Of a stretch of DNA of 64,000 bases, positions 13,043-26,337 are shown one piece after another (position 1 is the first letter of the stretch; each line of letters starts with the position of its first letter). The notes under the pieces are model-generated. The model did no database searches, was not told the origin of the DNA, and saw only the letters and a list, made by a program, of their open reading frames with translations. A program made the position numbers and the translations under genes. Origin of the DNA: Elysia crispata (lineage: Eukaryota > Mollusca > Gastropoda > Plakobranchidae); NCBI GenBank assembly GCA_033675545.1, contig JAWDGP010007236.1, positions 586,001 to 650,000 of the forward strand. The letters run 5' to 3'.

Positions 13043-13339
13043 CTGGGGAGTAGCGAACCTTGGGTCAGCGCTCTCAGGGTATCAGTAGCTCGCGCTGAGG
13101 CTCTTTTTACTTAAAGGGTTGAATAATACATTTGGGCAGTTAGTATAGGAGCGCTCCGTTCATTTTCTTTGAATCCCAGATTTCCCATTAAATTAATATC
13201 AGCTGGCTGCTATGATAAATCGAGCCTGAAAAGAATGTTCTGAAGCATGTTGTTTGCTGAACTTCAACTCCAATATCCGTAACAAATCCAAAATTTCTTT
13301 GTTTGCTACTAGCTGATCTAACCTAGAGCGGATACTCAC

Positions 13340-13375
13340 TCTTTTATGGATCTGTAGTGGTTCTCGCCATCTAAG
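13340..13375 (-). CDS. 36-nt microexon of the same gene
   Basis: On the minus strand a pyrimidine-rich acceptor (CTTTTCTCCC, then CCAAAG) precedes 36 nt that end at a consensus GTGAGT donor. With the two bases left by the upstream exon and the one base at the start of the downstream exon, it reads SLDGENHYRSIKE without a stop. Because 36 is divisible by three and both flanking junctions are phase 2, inclusion or skipping keeps the frame. That is the usual behaviour of regulated microexons. It lies between two well-supported exons with introns of 798 and 297 nt. Whether it is alternatively used is inference. Confidence 0.6.
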
Positions 13376-14173
13376 CTTTGGTCACGAGGGAGAAAAGTTG
13401 CGACGCTTCAATTGCCGGTTCTAAGGAATGTATTATTCATCGTTTTTGGAAACAGCAATATTGTCCCAAGTGTCCCTAAATATCGTTCACTTAATGAGAT
13501 TTAGTTCTTTGCTCGCGATGCCAGTAAGATGCACTACTTTTTAGTGAAACCGCTCAGAGGTGATGTAGCTCAACCCAATTTTCTTTTCTTTCTTTTTTTT
13601 TTTTATCTAAAGAGATCTGTTTATAACCTTTAATGACACCACGCTTTTCCGCCAACAAATTTGGCTCGCTGTTCTTATGTCAGGATTGTCCCAAGTGTGT
13701 TAATACGCTCTTGTTCCAAATGGGCGTCACTTGTGAAGGCAAGTAAAACGCGCTTCTCGCGGCATGTTAGATGGTGATAAAGCTTGGTATATTGTCCTTA
13801 GAATGTGTAGAACCACCAATGGCGTCACACTGTTTCTGTCTAGTCATAACTCAAAGACCCAGTTTAACCAGAGACTCAGATTGAGTGAGACGTTTCACGA
13901 GCCAAGTCCGCCGTGTTACTGTTACGGGGAACTTGCGTGAAACGTGCTATGCTATATGAGAGAAGGGCGGTAGAAAAATCTGCAGGGAATGTTTTTTTTT
14001 ACTATGGATTCAATCTAAAAAAGTAAGGTTACCGCCTCCGTTAATCGGACCCACATTCGCGAAAGCCTTCGCGTGAAACCTCTCCCTACTTTACTGTACT
14101 GTCTGGTAAAAGAAGGTACTTGTCAAAGAAGTTCTAGTTATAATGCTATCATTAGAACACGTGTGGTACTCGC

Positions 14174-14370
14174 CTGTAGAGCCTGTCCTTGTCCGAGCGG
14201 CGTTGACCCCGCAGGCAGGTTGGGAGACACGAGGACCCGCCGCCCCCGTCCTCATGGCGCGAGTCGGCCGAGTAGGAGCGGCGGCTCTGCGTGGACTTGA
14301 CCCGCTTGATACGTCGCGCCGCCTGGATACGTTCTAAGCGCTGGGACTCTACGGCGTCGATGTCCTTGGA
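14174..14370 (-). CDS. Internal exon of an unrecognised gene (basic, Ser-rich)
   Basis: The minus strand carries a strong acceptor (CCCTTTGCCCTCCCAG) and 197 open nt: 65 codons plus two bases. It starts SKDIDAVESQRLERIQ, continues with Arg/Lys-rich AARRIKRVKS and the Ser/Arg-rich SRRSYSADSRHED, then a Gly run and SSCLPTCLRG, and ends DKDRLY. The RIKRVKST and SRRSYS words resemble basophilic kinase sites. No GT donor fits; the frame and both downstream exons fit a GC donor (CTACAG|GCGAGT). Likely a disordered intracellular segment. The acceptor is phase 0. High GC against AT-rich flanks supports coding. Confidence 0.65.
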
Positions 14371-15085
14371 CTGGGAGGGCAAAGGGTGGTAGGATGGAAA
14401 GAAGGGAAGACGGTTAGTTCTTGAGATCATTAGATCGACAGAAAATGTTTTACCCATTTAAAGTGAATTTTAAATTATTAAAAAAAAAATTCTTTCTTTC
14501 TTTCTTTTTCTTTTTTTTTTTTTGCGTTGTGTGGCATGGCATGATGATCATCTACCGTACTTAAAATCAGAGATGACTAGAAAGGCAGATGCATTCACTA
14601 TTTCGGACACATCGGGGCGTTGTCGAGGTTGGAAACAATGGGATGAAAGATGAAGGCTGTAAAAATGCAATGATTATACAATACAGAAGTGCATTTTAGT
14701 TTGAGATGTTTCCTTGCCCGTCTGTCTCGAGGATAGGAGCACCATTCTATACATAATTTGGCGACGAGAAATATTCAACGATATTCTGCTATTCTTTGTT
14801 ACAAAAACACAGTGTTTCGCCCCGGACCGGCTGTTCTTAGGTTCACGTCCTGCTTTATGGCCGATGGTTGATGTTTTAGCTCTCCACACTCTGTGTAATG
14901 ATGATGGCGGCTCTGGAAAACATCTTCTGGTTCACTTCCAAGTACAATTCAGCCTACTTAGATGAGTTAATGTGGAGTCTTGATCTTTCGGTGGTTTCAG
15001 TCGGAACATGTGTGACGAGTTAGTGGGCTACAGCTCTGCATCCGTCTGTTCTCTCTACGGCTCTCTTCCATTCTATCTTTCTCTC

Positions 15086-15089
<4 letters not shown>

Positions 15090-15146
<57 letters not shown>
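15090..15146. repeat. (CT)n microsatellite
   Basis: A CT array of about 57 bp ending in CTGTCTGTC. Confidence 0.95.
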
Positions 15147-15150
<4 letters not shown>

Positions 15151-15571
15151 GTCGAGGTACTGAGAAAGACCAGTGTGATGCATGCAATTAGCGGTTCCTA
15201 CAGAGCCCTGTTGTGAGAGCTTTTTCGTATTTATTTTATGCTTAAGTCTACCTGAGGTCGTAATAGTTCTGTATTGTCTAACGTCCCCTAAGTTTTACTG
15301 AGTCTTATATAGGGTCTACCTGAGGTCTGGCAAGAAGCTGTGTGTATGTGTGTGCGCGATAGAGAGACAAATAATCAAAGATAGAGAGAGAAATAGATAG
15401 AAGGAGGAGGATTTCGGGAGGTTCGGAGAGACAATATTTTACCATCCATCCTGTCTTTTCTGGGCGAAAGAAATATTTTGAATTAAGAGATGTATAACTT
15501 GCAGGTCGTCATATTTTTCTTCAATTCTGTGTTCTCTTTACTTATATTTTATACATGTGTGTATTCAACAA

Positions 15572-15644
15572 CAACAACAACAACAATAGTAATACTAATA
15601 ATAAAAATAATAATAATAATAATATTAATAATAATAATAATAAT

Positions 15645-15717
<73 letters not shown>

Positions 15718-15718
15718 T
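15572..15718. repeat. (AAC)n/(AAT)n compound trinucleotide array
   Basis: A short AAC run grades into about 130 bp of AAT with a few interruptions. All four poly-Asn, poly-Ile and poly-Leu open frames over it are artefacts. Confidence 0.95.
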
Positions 15719-17409
15719 TGTAATAAAACAAGTGTCGTACACATCCGCTCAGCATCTGCGTTATATGCACATATATCTACGTAGAGGTCGCAGCACTGGC
15801 TGCTGCACCAACTTGAACTGGCTAGACCAGAGAGATATTCGCTGTTTGCGCGTGTAGCAAGGAAATCTAATGCGTTTTACCACCAGCAAGGGAGGGATGG
15901 GTGGAACTTTGCTCTTCGACCGTTTCTGAAGGTGGAATGAGAAATGGTACGCATGGTTTAACAGCTGGTCAAATTGTGTTTGTCCATCATCAGAAAAATA
16001 ACGCGAGGCATGCTGGCCAGCCATTTGCGAACAATAATATTTGTCGGAGTAGATTGCCGTAAAAGATTGATGGTGTTTTAGTCCTTAAAGCATTTCCTCT
16101 AAGCGTGAAGGAGAGAGAGCGAAGCCTGCGTTATTATTGTTCTCGTTCGTTATTCCTCGATTCTATGATTGACATTTTTTTTTTAAAATTTAAGAAACTA
16201 TTTTTCATGAGCTTCTATATTTCTAAAACCTCTGAGTGAGTTTAGGGCCTCAGTTCCTCCCAGGCCGATTGGGGCTTTTTTTTAAATATATTTTTTTATT
16301 ATTGATTTGCAGAAAAGGTGTGGAATCAACTTGCTGTGAAATAACTATTTCGGGTTAGCCAAAAAAAAAAAAAAAGAAAAGAACTATGGCAGTGAATACA
16401 CTATCATGCTCATTAATTTCACCCAACTTTAATTTTTTTTCTTTAATTTCATTCTTTTTTTTTTTTTCACCGTCTATTCGCAATTGTTGCCACCTCATCT
16501 AGTTTTCGACGAAACGCGTCTTGTTTTCCCAATCCAGATCAGATCAGTCCTAAATTTAGGCCTAAAAAAAAAGAGGGGGGGGGGAGGAGGGGGGGGGGGG
16601 GGAATTGATAAGCGTTGGGAAATAAGAATTTTCCACTGCTATCTCTCGGTGGGGGGGAATTATGAGTTTTTGACCCACAGCGAATGATGAGCGCGACGGC
16701 TTGTGTTTGTGTTACTTCTCTTGCCTTATGCCACAAAAATATAATTACTATCGACCACTAGTACATACTTTGTTTTAGACCCCTCTGTTTCTGATGTGTC
16801 ATAGCGACTGTGTGACGACAACCTCGAGGATTCGAATTATCCGGCAACCCAAATTATACTACATGTATAGCTGTCGCGTCGCCCCCGAATTTCGATGACA
16901 TACATGTTTGTCTGTGGGATTGGTTTTTCCTTGAAACGTAGTGGAAAAGTTAGAGGCTGCAGGCTGTCTAGGGTTGTAGGAATGTGGGATATTGAAAACA
17001 AAACACACACATAACTGAAATAAAGATCTGTTTAAAAGATATAACACTAAAATCTGGCAGACAGATGTTAAGGTCAGGAGAGAGAAAATTGAGATCGACG
17101 AGTTATTGTCTTGGAGAGCAGATGACGTGGGGGTAAAAGCTGAAAACGCTCATTCCAAAGAACCTTAATAGTCTAATTGTGAAGAATGATAGAGAGAAAA
17201 TTATTATAAATTACCCATCGATTCATGCATCATACCGACATCCATTCTGAATTCTTTCTTTCTTTCTTTTTTTTTTTTTTTTAGTTGAAGCTAACCGTAG
17301 ACGGCATTAACTTTCATGATGCGCAGAGGGTGACATGGTGGTATGACCTAAGATGCTACGATTAGTAGGTTAACGCTATCATATTAAAGGGGGGTGGGTG
17401 TTGGAATAA

Positions 17410-17411
<2 letters not shown>

Positions 17412-17454
<43 letters not shown>
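17412..17454. repeat. (CT)n microsatellite
   Basis: A perfect CT array of about 43 bp. Confidence 0.95.
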
Positions 17455-17455
<1 letters not shown>

Positions 17456-17979
17456 AGTTGATCTTCTCAATATTCTCTGACCCTAATCTGCCATCATGCA
17501 TTGCAGCCCTCCTCTGGGACTTTATGAAAGAAAATATTACAGGACACCGATAGGTATAATGCGAGAGAAGTAAAATCATAGAAACATGATCAACATACAA
17601 TCAGATGCCGCCATTTCGCCCCACTCTCACTTCTTCAGACTTTATCCTATTCGTACGAATTTCTCTGCCAAAACAAAACCAAAAAAGTAAAAAAAAAAAC
17701 AAAAAAAAAAAACATCTGCACGCTCGTTTGCTTAAAAGCGGTTGGGAGCGGGGGAGATAAGTTAATGACTTTCTAAATTTCTTAAATTAAAAAAAAAAAA
17801 GAAAGCAAACTGCTAACTCATCTTTATGGGTCGGATTCTGTGTATAGCTAGTACAGCAGAAAAAAAACAACAACAAAAAATTACCAGTGCAGCCCAACCA
17901 TCGATCCTCACTCGCCGGAGGAAATGATGAATCACGATGTAAATGAAGACAGATGTTTTTTTTTAAAGACTCCTGACTC

Positions 17980-18004
17980 TCCCTCCCTCCCTCTCCCTCT
18001 CCCT

Positions 18005-18062
<58 letters not shown>
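17980..18062. repeat. (CCCT)n/(CT)n compound microsatellite
   Basis: CCCT and CCCTCT units shift into a pure CT array. Confidence 0.95.
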
Positions 18063-18063
<1 letters not shown>

Positions 18064-18242
18064 ATATATTGTGAGTGCACACCTATTTGTAAACCTCTTC
18101 ATTTTTTGTTTCCTTTCTGATCAAATAACGGGTGGACAATTTTTTATTTTGTTTTATTTGAGTGTTTTTAGCACCTGTCTCCTCCATCCGCCCCTGTCCC
18201 ATAATAGCGATATATATTGAGATTACAAAGAAAAAAATATAT

Positions 18243-18246
<4 letters not shown>

Positions 18247-18315
<69 letters not shown>
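18247..18315. repeat. (CT)n microsatellite
   Basis: A perfect CT array of about 69 bp directly after a short AT run. Confidence 0.95.
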
Positions 18316-18318
<3 letters not shown>

Positions 18319-21300
18319 CGACTCGCACACTCTCAATCTTTTCTACTTTTCTTTAACTTTAAACCATGTAAAATGTCAAGTCGCGATTTCAGCTCGAAAT
18401 CGATTTGCTCACACAGATGTAGCGAGACAAGCGTATAATATCTTCACCACATTAAGTTTCGAAGAGTTCTCCCACTGGTCAAATATGGAAACCAGTAAGG
18501 ACAAGAGCTTTTCGTGTTCGATAATGGAATCGATTCAGTTGTTTCTTTTTAACCGGTTCGTTGCGATTTTTGCCGTAAACGATGCTCGAGTCTCTCTCTC
18601 TCGAATTCGAATCACGATACTCCATAATCCAAGTAAAAATTGGCGGCTTGATTCCACGAAATAAGTAATTCTAAGAAAGTCAGGAGACATGAGATACACA
18701 TGCTAAAGTAATTGTACAATTTGGAAGACGTTTAAAATTATGTTTACTCGTGTCGAATATTCTTGTCTAGTTGGAAAAAAAAAAGTTTATTCGAAAGTCA
18801 ACTGAACTCATTCATTTTATGTCAGGCATTTTAAGATATTTTCTATATTCAATGCTTGATATTTTCCGATGGGAAATGGGAGTAGTATCGATTCTATTTC
18901 TTTTTTAATAATTGCCGTGTGCTGAGCATATTTTTATGCTCAACTTTTAATCACATAAGACATAATGTCTGTAATAGGAAAATTGTTCCTGATATCACTT
19001 TCCATTAATATAAAATGCTTTGTAACTTGCTTGAAGTAATGCAAGAATGTCCCAGTTGTTTTTAAGTGCATTAACGACATAGGACAGTCTCTATCTTAAC
19101 AAGCCCATGTATTGTACATATTTGATGTATTGTCGGTAAATGATCAGAGGTGTTTAAGATTGGCTTCTTGCTAAAATGTTATAATAGCCATCATCGACAT
19201 TACAATTTTCTCCCCATTAGTGGCGGTAGAGACTATGAAACATCAAAGGCAGATCCATATTTATGCAAAACGTATCCAGTCATTGTTCGAAAACCAAATT
19301 GGTTGTTTTTATTGCAAAAGTGTGCAGTGCCTATCAATTTAAACATAATAAATAATGCACGGAAGTGTGGACCGTGAAGTGTGAAAAGTGACACTTTGAA
19401 TTAAAAATATCACATGAACGACACACCAGAACTCATGTAAGTCCTTTACCAATATCGGGAATGTCGTTCTAACTGTCAACGGGCTCGAATTTTTGCCAAT
19501 TTATAAGAAAAATCCCGAGTGTACGTAGGAAGAGTAACGTGGTTCCAAGACTGACATTGTTGAAAGATAGGCACCGTTTGGTGAGGAGCAATCTTGAAGG
19601 CTAGTAGGCCTACCATTACAATACATGTACAACGTTATCACTCCTCGCAGACCTCGGCTGTATAGGTTTTGTTGACCTGGAGACTCGCCTATAGATATAT
19701 TTAATTTTTAACAGCTCACGTGAGAGTACTGGCATAACTAAGGACTAGCAAAATAACCGGTTATAATAATGACCATGCGAATTTTAAACATGATCCTACC
19801 TGAGTTTGTGAAGAATATGATGAGTACGAGTTGTTCCTGTAGTGCATGTCCAGAAATCGCCAAATTACAGAGGCCATCTAGAAGTTGGGATGGTCGTCAT
19901 TATAAAGCATCGCTTGCTCGGAGGTTGGCGTTTCCCAGAGCTGTCCAGCCTACAGTTACGATGCTTTATCTAAATATTTCCGCGTATAATTTCTTGGACC
20001 GGGCCTATAAACAGGCTGATTTCAGTTTGGAGAAAGCTTAAGAAATCGATGGAATTAAAAAAAAAAAGAAGTCAGGTAAACGCAATTATATTCTGTTTTC
20101 ATTTATTTGCATATCCTGGTAAGCTAACTCGCCTGACCCACAAACTAGGAGAAAGCCTGAATAGGCCTGAGAAATAAACGCTTTTCTTTTTGTCGATAAG
20201 AGGTTGCGCGTGCCAAACAATATCCGTGGGTAGCACACAGATCTAGAGCAGGATCTAGAACAGGATCAGAAAAAAGAATGTGTGGAAAAGTTAACGAACG
20301 CCATAACTATACAGGTTAGAAAGAAGAAGACGTGAGATCCTGTGGCATTGAATTCCTCGATATGGTTTGAGCACAATTTCTTTTCAGTAGCACCGGCTCT
20401 GTGTATGCAAGAACGGTATCAACAAAGACGACACGGATCTATTTGACGTTGCATATCGCTGTCAATTTGTACGCTGTAGTGCCAGCACCAGCAGAAATTA
20501 ATTGATGCACGCCTTGCGTGGAGCGCAGTTTTGCAAGATTCAGCGCTGTCACACTTCTCGTAGAACAATACAATCGTGATTCTTATTCAGTTGTTTTGTT
20601 TTACTGTCCCAAAGTTAACGGTGTTCTCACATTTTGATGCTCGATTCCACTTATGTTGGTACAGCCCGTGTTTGTAATTGTTCAATGGTGTGGTGGTCGC
20701 CGTCACGCAAAAAAGAGTTTTGGTACCTTGCTAGCCTGATAACACCATCTGCTTGCGAGTTTGATAACCAGTCGGCAAATGGTAGAATCGGTCTGGATAA
20801 AAGAAGAATGCATTGATGAAGCCATCGAAGTCTTGCCGAAACATGTTAGGTCGTCATCGCTCTGTCTTCGAAAATATTCTTCCCTTTTCAGCCAACTTTC
20901 TTGACAAAAATTACCCTTTTATTGGCTTCTGGTGCCCGCCGCTAGTCTTCTGAGACATCTATAGTAATATCTCTTCAGTCTGCAAACAGCAATCCCTCAG
21001 GTCGTTGGCCTTCGTCCAGTTGCGGTCGTTTTACATAAGTTCAGCATCAAGTGAGAAGCCAAAACTCGCCATTAGATATGAGACGGGTACTTGTAACCTT
21101 CGGATATACCCATTAAGACTTTAGCAGTGATTTCTGTCTTTTTGTTTTTTCTTAAGAAGTTCTGGCGCACTGGTCTTTACTTACAATATCTTATGAAGCA
21201 AGACGTTCGTAAAAATAATGAGACCATGTCGGACCTCCTTGTTTCTGTGCAAAAGCTTTTTAGCTTACGTTTATAAATGGAATATATCGAGTTATTTCCC

Positions 21301-22219
21301 AAAACTTGAACCACTTCTTCCCATAAGTCACTGCTACCACAGGCCATTAATACAGGGGTTTTGGTATTAAACATAGTAGAGCAATATACTTGCTGACCTC
21401 AGGCTTGGAAGTTGCTAATATTGTGGATCTTTGCCAGCCCTCAAGGATGTGTTGAATCAGTAAGCCGACATATTTTTGATCAACACATCTATTCATTCGC
21501 CCTACTTTCGAACTAATCTCTTTCCTCCCTTTGCTTCTGTCAGAAAACTCGCTTCAGCCTCGATGAGGTGGCACACCATGTGTTCTCTACGCGTATCCTT
21601 ACATTCTGAGACGTGTTCCGCTCTTTTGTTTCGCGTCGGAAGTGCGACCCCTGGCTGAGGTAAAGACGGCCTAACTTTTCGTCCTCCTCGAGACGTGCAA
21701 TTTTTGTTTTGTTTCAAGCTCAATCACAAATCTGCTTCCTAAGTAGCTTTTATCTTGTTTCATACGCGGAGTCAGAGTTGCATGTTGGAACTTATTTTGA
21801 TTTTTGCCATTTCTTTTCCCGAGCTTTGAAATTTCGGAGAGGTCTAAACCTGAATTATTATTTTAAAGTTTTCTATACGTATAGTATACGTGTCATTATT
21901 GACCACCCGTTTTGTTTTTTTTTGTTTTTGTGTGTGTGTGTGCGTCTCCAAAGAACATGGCTTTTATCTTTTTTCGAACAGAATGAACTTGATACGAACT
22001 CTCTCAATGAACTCTTCCACTGTATCCATCAGTGCATTATCAGGGCACTGTGTTGCCAAGCATCACACTATTTTTCGCATCATCAGGCAAACATCTCGGG
22101 CACGTGACATTCTCGCCTGGCTACTAGTTTGTATGAAGTTTTCTTTGGCAGCATTTTTTTTTTTTTTTCATTGTGAGAGAAGTTTAGCTACGGATGCTTA
22201 TTTGTTAGCGATTTCGTTT

Positions 22220-22222
22220 CCC

Positions 22223-22253
<31 letters not shown>

Positions 22254-22257
22254 AAAA
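22220..22257. repeat. Poly-C run joined to poly-A run
   Basis: About 24 C are followed at once by about 14 A. Runs like this are prone to sequencing and assembly length errors. Confidence 0.9.
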
Positions 22258-23846
22258 ACCCGCGGTGTTTGATCCGTTTTATGACAAACAGTTATAGAGA
22301 GACCTTTCTTTCCAATTGTTGCCAGTTGTATCCTGTCTGCTCTCATGTTTCTCGCGAACTGTGTCTTTGAGATCTCTTTTCGTTAATATCACCCCAATGG
22401 GGCCCGTTGACTCTGCGAGAACGAGCGATTACGCTAGTAGCTTCTACAAAACTTCGTATTGTATTTATTTATTTATTTATTTATTTTAATGGAAACTTTA
22501 AAGTCATGCTGCTTTTGTCATTTTACTGTTTATTCATTTCAACAGTACGTTGACACCAGTCGCGAATAATAAATAAAATTTATTCAAATCGCATAGATCA
22601 CCTGTTGAGAAACTATTGACATCGAGCAAACTTTGGCCGTATTTTTAAATTAAATTATTCTCTTTCATAACAATACAAATGTAACGCCGCTTGCTTTACC
22701 AATAAATTACACCACACTCTTAAGTATAAGATTTTTTTAAAGATGCAGTGGCATTGGCTGAGTAACGTATGTTACTTGCATATGTAAAAGAAATTCTAAA
22801 AAGAGATGTACGGGACAAAAAAAACAAAGGTTTTATAAATAATTTTAAAAAGCCTCTTTCACACGCGCCAAACACAGCCACTTTTAAGACTAAGATTATA
22901 ATTATTCATTTCACCGAGTTGGAAAATGTCGAACTGTCCACAGCAGTACTGTTTCTATGAACTAAAACACTCAAAACTCGCATCATGTTTACTTTGACAC
23001 ACTCGATAAATATCGCGAAGAACTTGCAGCGTATGTTTCCAACAATTTGTGAGTAAGCTAGAACAATGGAGATAGAGATGCTCGCACACCGTGGTTCTGG
23101 CACTACAACTTGAATAGTAAGTCGTCTGAGCTTTGCTCTTTTCTAAATAATGTCCCATTACACGTACACGTGACGGACATAATGTAAAAGCTCGATTCTC
23201 TCAGTTTGTCTTATCCTGCAGGTATCTAACCTGCTCCGGCTAGCGGGCCCTTCACGACCACGAGTTATGACCCTGGCTCACATGGTCCAGGTCTCCATGC
23301 TGAGCAGTTATTTGGCAATGCCGGTGGCCGCTTTATCTAGACTAGTATAATAGACAGCTGTAATTAAATGTTTGCTTAATCTTCGTTTGGTCTTGCCCCT
23401 TCTCACCTTGCACAGTTGCTTTTCTTATTCTTTTTTTTTTTCCTTTTTTCCCCTCCTTCGAAGCCAACCACTCCAGTTACCACTCGTGTACTCCTGTTCG
23501 TCTATGTGCTCATGTTGTTTTGGCAACGGACCCTCTCGCTGTGTAATTCTTGACATGACAACACTTACTGGGACCTCTAGTAAAAGCTATGGATACTATA
23601 AAGTTTATTGTTGAGGTACAGAGATGTTGTAGTTGGTTGCACACGTGATCCCCATCGCTGACCCCAAAGTCAAACCGATCTCTGCGGCACAGGCGTTACA
23701 TGTGTTGTAGTTTGTTCACATTTGGTTTGTATGATTTGATTTTTTTTTCATGCCTTTTTGACAGTTGCACACCTATTTCGATTTCGAGTCAGGAGGCTTA
23801 ACAAAAAAAAAAAAAAAAAAAATTAATTATCGGTCACGGCTTATAA

Positions 23847-23849
<3 letters not shown>

Positions 23850-23912
<63 letters not shown>
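23850..23912. repeat. (AT)n microsatellite
   Basis: A perfect AT array of about 63 bp, self-complementary and able to extrude a cruciform. Confidence 0.95.
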
Positions 23913-23918
<6 letters not shown>

Positions 23919-24368
23919 TCTAAATTGGATATATATCAACTTTTTAAAATCCGCGTTACTTGATATTGGATCCGCACAGCGCATGTTTTCGAAATACAAC
24001 AATAAATTTATAAGTGTCTGTTGTTTTTTTAATCGAAACCCGGGTTTGTTGTGAGTCCTGACTTGCATCTGCTGTTACAGTATTTTGCTCAATCGGTGTC
24101 AATATCGACTGGCACTCGTGTGAATGGAAGTGACCTCAGAATTGACCTTTACTTTTGTGTGTATATCTGTGCCACGAAATCTAAAAACAATCATGCTATC
24201 CCTTAAAGGCCCTGAGTGTCAATGCTCATAACTTAAACTGGCATTTGGTTTTATTGCCATTTAGGCCAATTTTAGATGTGATTTCCCGTTTTGTTTGTTT
24301 TCTTTGGTTTTTCTGTTTTTGTTTTTGTTTTGTTTTTTCTTTTGTGTAGAAATGACAAAAGTGACCGG

Positions 24369-24378
24369 GTCACGTGAC
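24369..24378. promoter_or_regulatory. GTCACGTGAC palindrome (CLEAR/E-box type)
   Basis: The perfect 10-bp palindrome GTCACGTGAC matches the core bound by MiT/TFE and USF bHLH factors in animals. No transcript start is known nearby, so function is unproven. Confidence 0.2.
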
Positions 24379-25102
24379 ATATCTATCTAGGCGGAGCGAG
24401 CAGATCTATAACCGTATCCGCAGAATTTTCATCCGCCTGTCGACCCAGCACAGGTAGATCTACAGTTTATTTCCGCTGCTTTAGCACGCCTCGCTGCTCA
24501 CACTCCCCCAGTCACGGAGAGCGATGGCGAGCTTCGTTGTAAACAGCCAACAAAAGGCTTTTGGTCTGGCGGGCGGAAATTATTTTGAGTTACGTTTCCA
24601 GAAATAAAATTATGTCCCAGACTGAGAGAGAAAAAGACGGCGCCGTGAAGAAAATAGGGAACGGATCAGCAAGTCGAAGAGTATGCTGAACATGCACATG
24701 CTTTCGGTCTTCCTGATGAAGTTGGCTCTTCAGCAGAGGCACGTTTTACATGCTGTTGGGTTTGCTTTTTCTCGTGAATAAAGTTACAACAATAATTTCT
24801 CGAGCAACAACAACAACGGCCATAAGTAAAGGCAAAAAATACCTCGTTATGTTTGTTGAGTTAAACGTTTTTATTTTTTTACGATTGATTTTTTTTTTTT
24901 TTTAAGTTAAATTTTAACAAAATTCATTTTTCCGACTCCGTACGCAAGTAATTAGTCCAATGAAGAAATCCATTTGCCTCGATGATTTTTAAAGATGAAT
25001 AATTTATTCTGGGGATAAGCATAGATCTCCTGTTATTGCGCGTGTTCGTCTCGTCATTGATATATTATAAGCCATTGATTGATCGTATCGATTGGATTAC
25101 GA

Positions 25103-25104
<2 letters not shown>

Positions 25105-25146
<42 letters not shown>
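25105..25146. repeat. Poly-T tract
   Basis: About 42 consecutive T. It could be the poly-A tail of a minus-strand retroposed sequence, but I see no matching body next to it. Confidence 0.9.
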
Positions 25147-25362
25147 CCCTTACTGTCAGCCTTTTATTTCAGCCAGAATCAATTTTGCCAAGTTTTATTA
25201 TTTTTGTTGTTGTTATTTTTTATTTCCCGCTGGACAAGTTATATCGGAAGTCGCCGTAACTGAGCTAGCCAAATATCAGGTTCCTGCAACGGGTTGCATG
25301 CAATGCGCGGCCTGCCGAATCGGTGTCTTCCCTCCTCCGAAAGTCTTCTATCTCCTCATCTC

Positions 25363-25480
25363 CGTTGCAGTGGCGTGAGTAAAGAGCACCCATTGTTTAG
25401 AGTACCCTTCGCCGCCGGTTCGAAACCTACAGTACAGACAGATATCACTATTATCTTCAGCATTTACTAAAAAAAAAACG
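25363..25480 (+). mobile_element. tRNA-derived SINE-like sequence
   Basis: An A-box-like TGGCGTGAGT at 25371 and a B box GGTTCGAAACC at 25417 lie 46 bp apart, the spacing of an ordinary tRNA. The arms do not fold into a clean tRNA. The following segment (GATATCACT, then ATT and AGCA words) resembles the sequence after the head of the minus-strand SINE at 30920-31140, followed by an A-rich end. A decayed SINE is the simplest reading; a tRNA pseudogene is the alternative. Confidence 0.4.
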
Positions 25481-26140
25481 AAAAATCTCTACCTCTCTAC
25501 TCTCCCAATTTGGGGGAGTTTAAAAAACAACAAAGCAACCAAAAAAACTCAACTAAACAAACAAAACAAAACAAAAACAAAAACAGGCAAGAAAAACACA
25601 CACATAACCCCCCCACCCCCCTCCAAAAAAAAAAAAAAAAAAAATATCTCTTTTATAGAATGTTCCACTGTAGATCTCAAAGACGCAGAAAACCCTCAAC
25701 CCGGACCCAATGGTACGAACTGAGAAATAGTCGCCTCGCATCGTTCGTTTTAACGCTAGTGTGGTAGAGCTGGTGGGTTTTGCATTGGTGAGACAAAGGT
25801 GTTCTCTGTCTTATTTGTTTATTTATCCTAGACCAGAGAAAGAGCAGGCCTTCACGATAGAGTTAGTGCTCTCTTCCGAACCTGCCATCGGTTGTCTCAG
25901 TGTTTGTGTGAGGCTCGGTGCCGCTTGTTATCCTGAGTAGAATCCAGAGTCCCAAGGTTGGTTAGATCCTAGCTAATCTTACCTGAGGCGGAGTAACTCA
26001 CCGTTCCATTATATGAGAGCATTCATCTCAATGTACCTTCTGTCACGTGCACTCGTTTCTATTATCTTTGATCCAACTTCTTCATGTTCTTCTCGGAATT
26101 TTCCGCGGTCCACTTGATCTCTCTTCCCTCTTTCTTTCTT

Positions 26141-26145
<5 letters not shown>

Positions 26146-26178
<33 letters not shown>

Positions 26179-26269
26179 CTGTCTCTCTTCCCCCCTCTCC
26201 CTTTCTCTTTGTCTCTCTTTCTCTCTCTCTCCCCCCTCTCTCTCTCTCTATCTTTGTCTCTCTTCTCTT

Positions 26270-26313
<44 letters not shown>

Positions 26314-26337
26314 CCCCTCCCTCTCTCTCTCTTTCTC
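26146..26337. repeat. Imperfect CT-rich low-complexity tract
   Basis: About 190 bp of CT repeat interrupted by CCCC, TTTC and TGTC units. The Ser/Leu-rich open frames over it (to 161 codons) are artefacts. Confidence 0.95.

Noticed and set aside
19330-19445. C2H2 zinc-finger-like words (KCEK, ERHTRTH)
   Set aside because: Only one partial finger, with an in-frame stop and wrong spacing between the Cys and His pairs.
25979-26040. Strong minus-strand donor CTCAG|GTAAGA
   Set aside because: No open frame upstream that fits a nearby acceptor; at best a non-coding exon.
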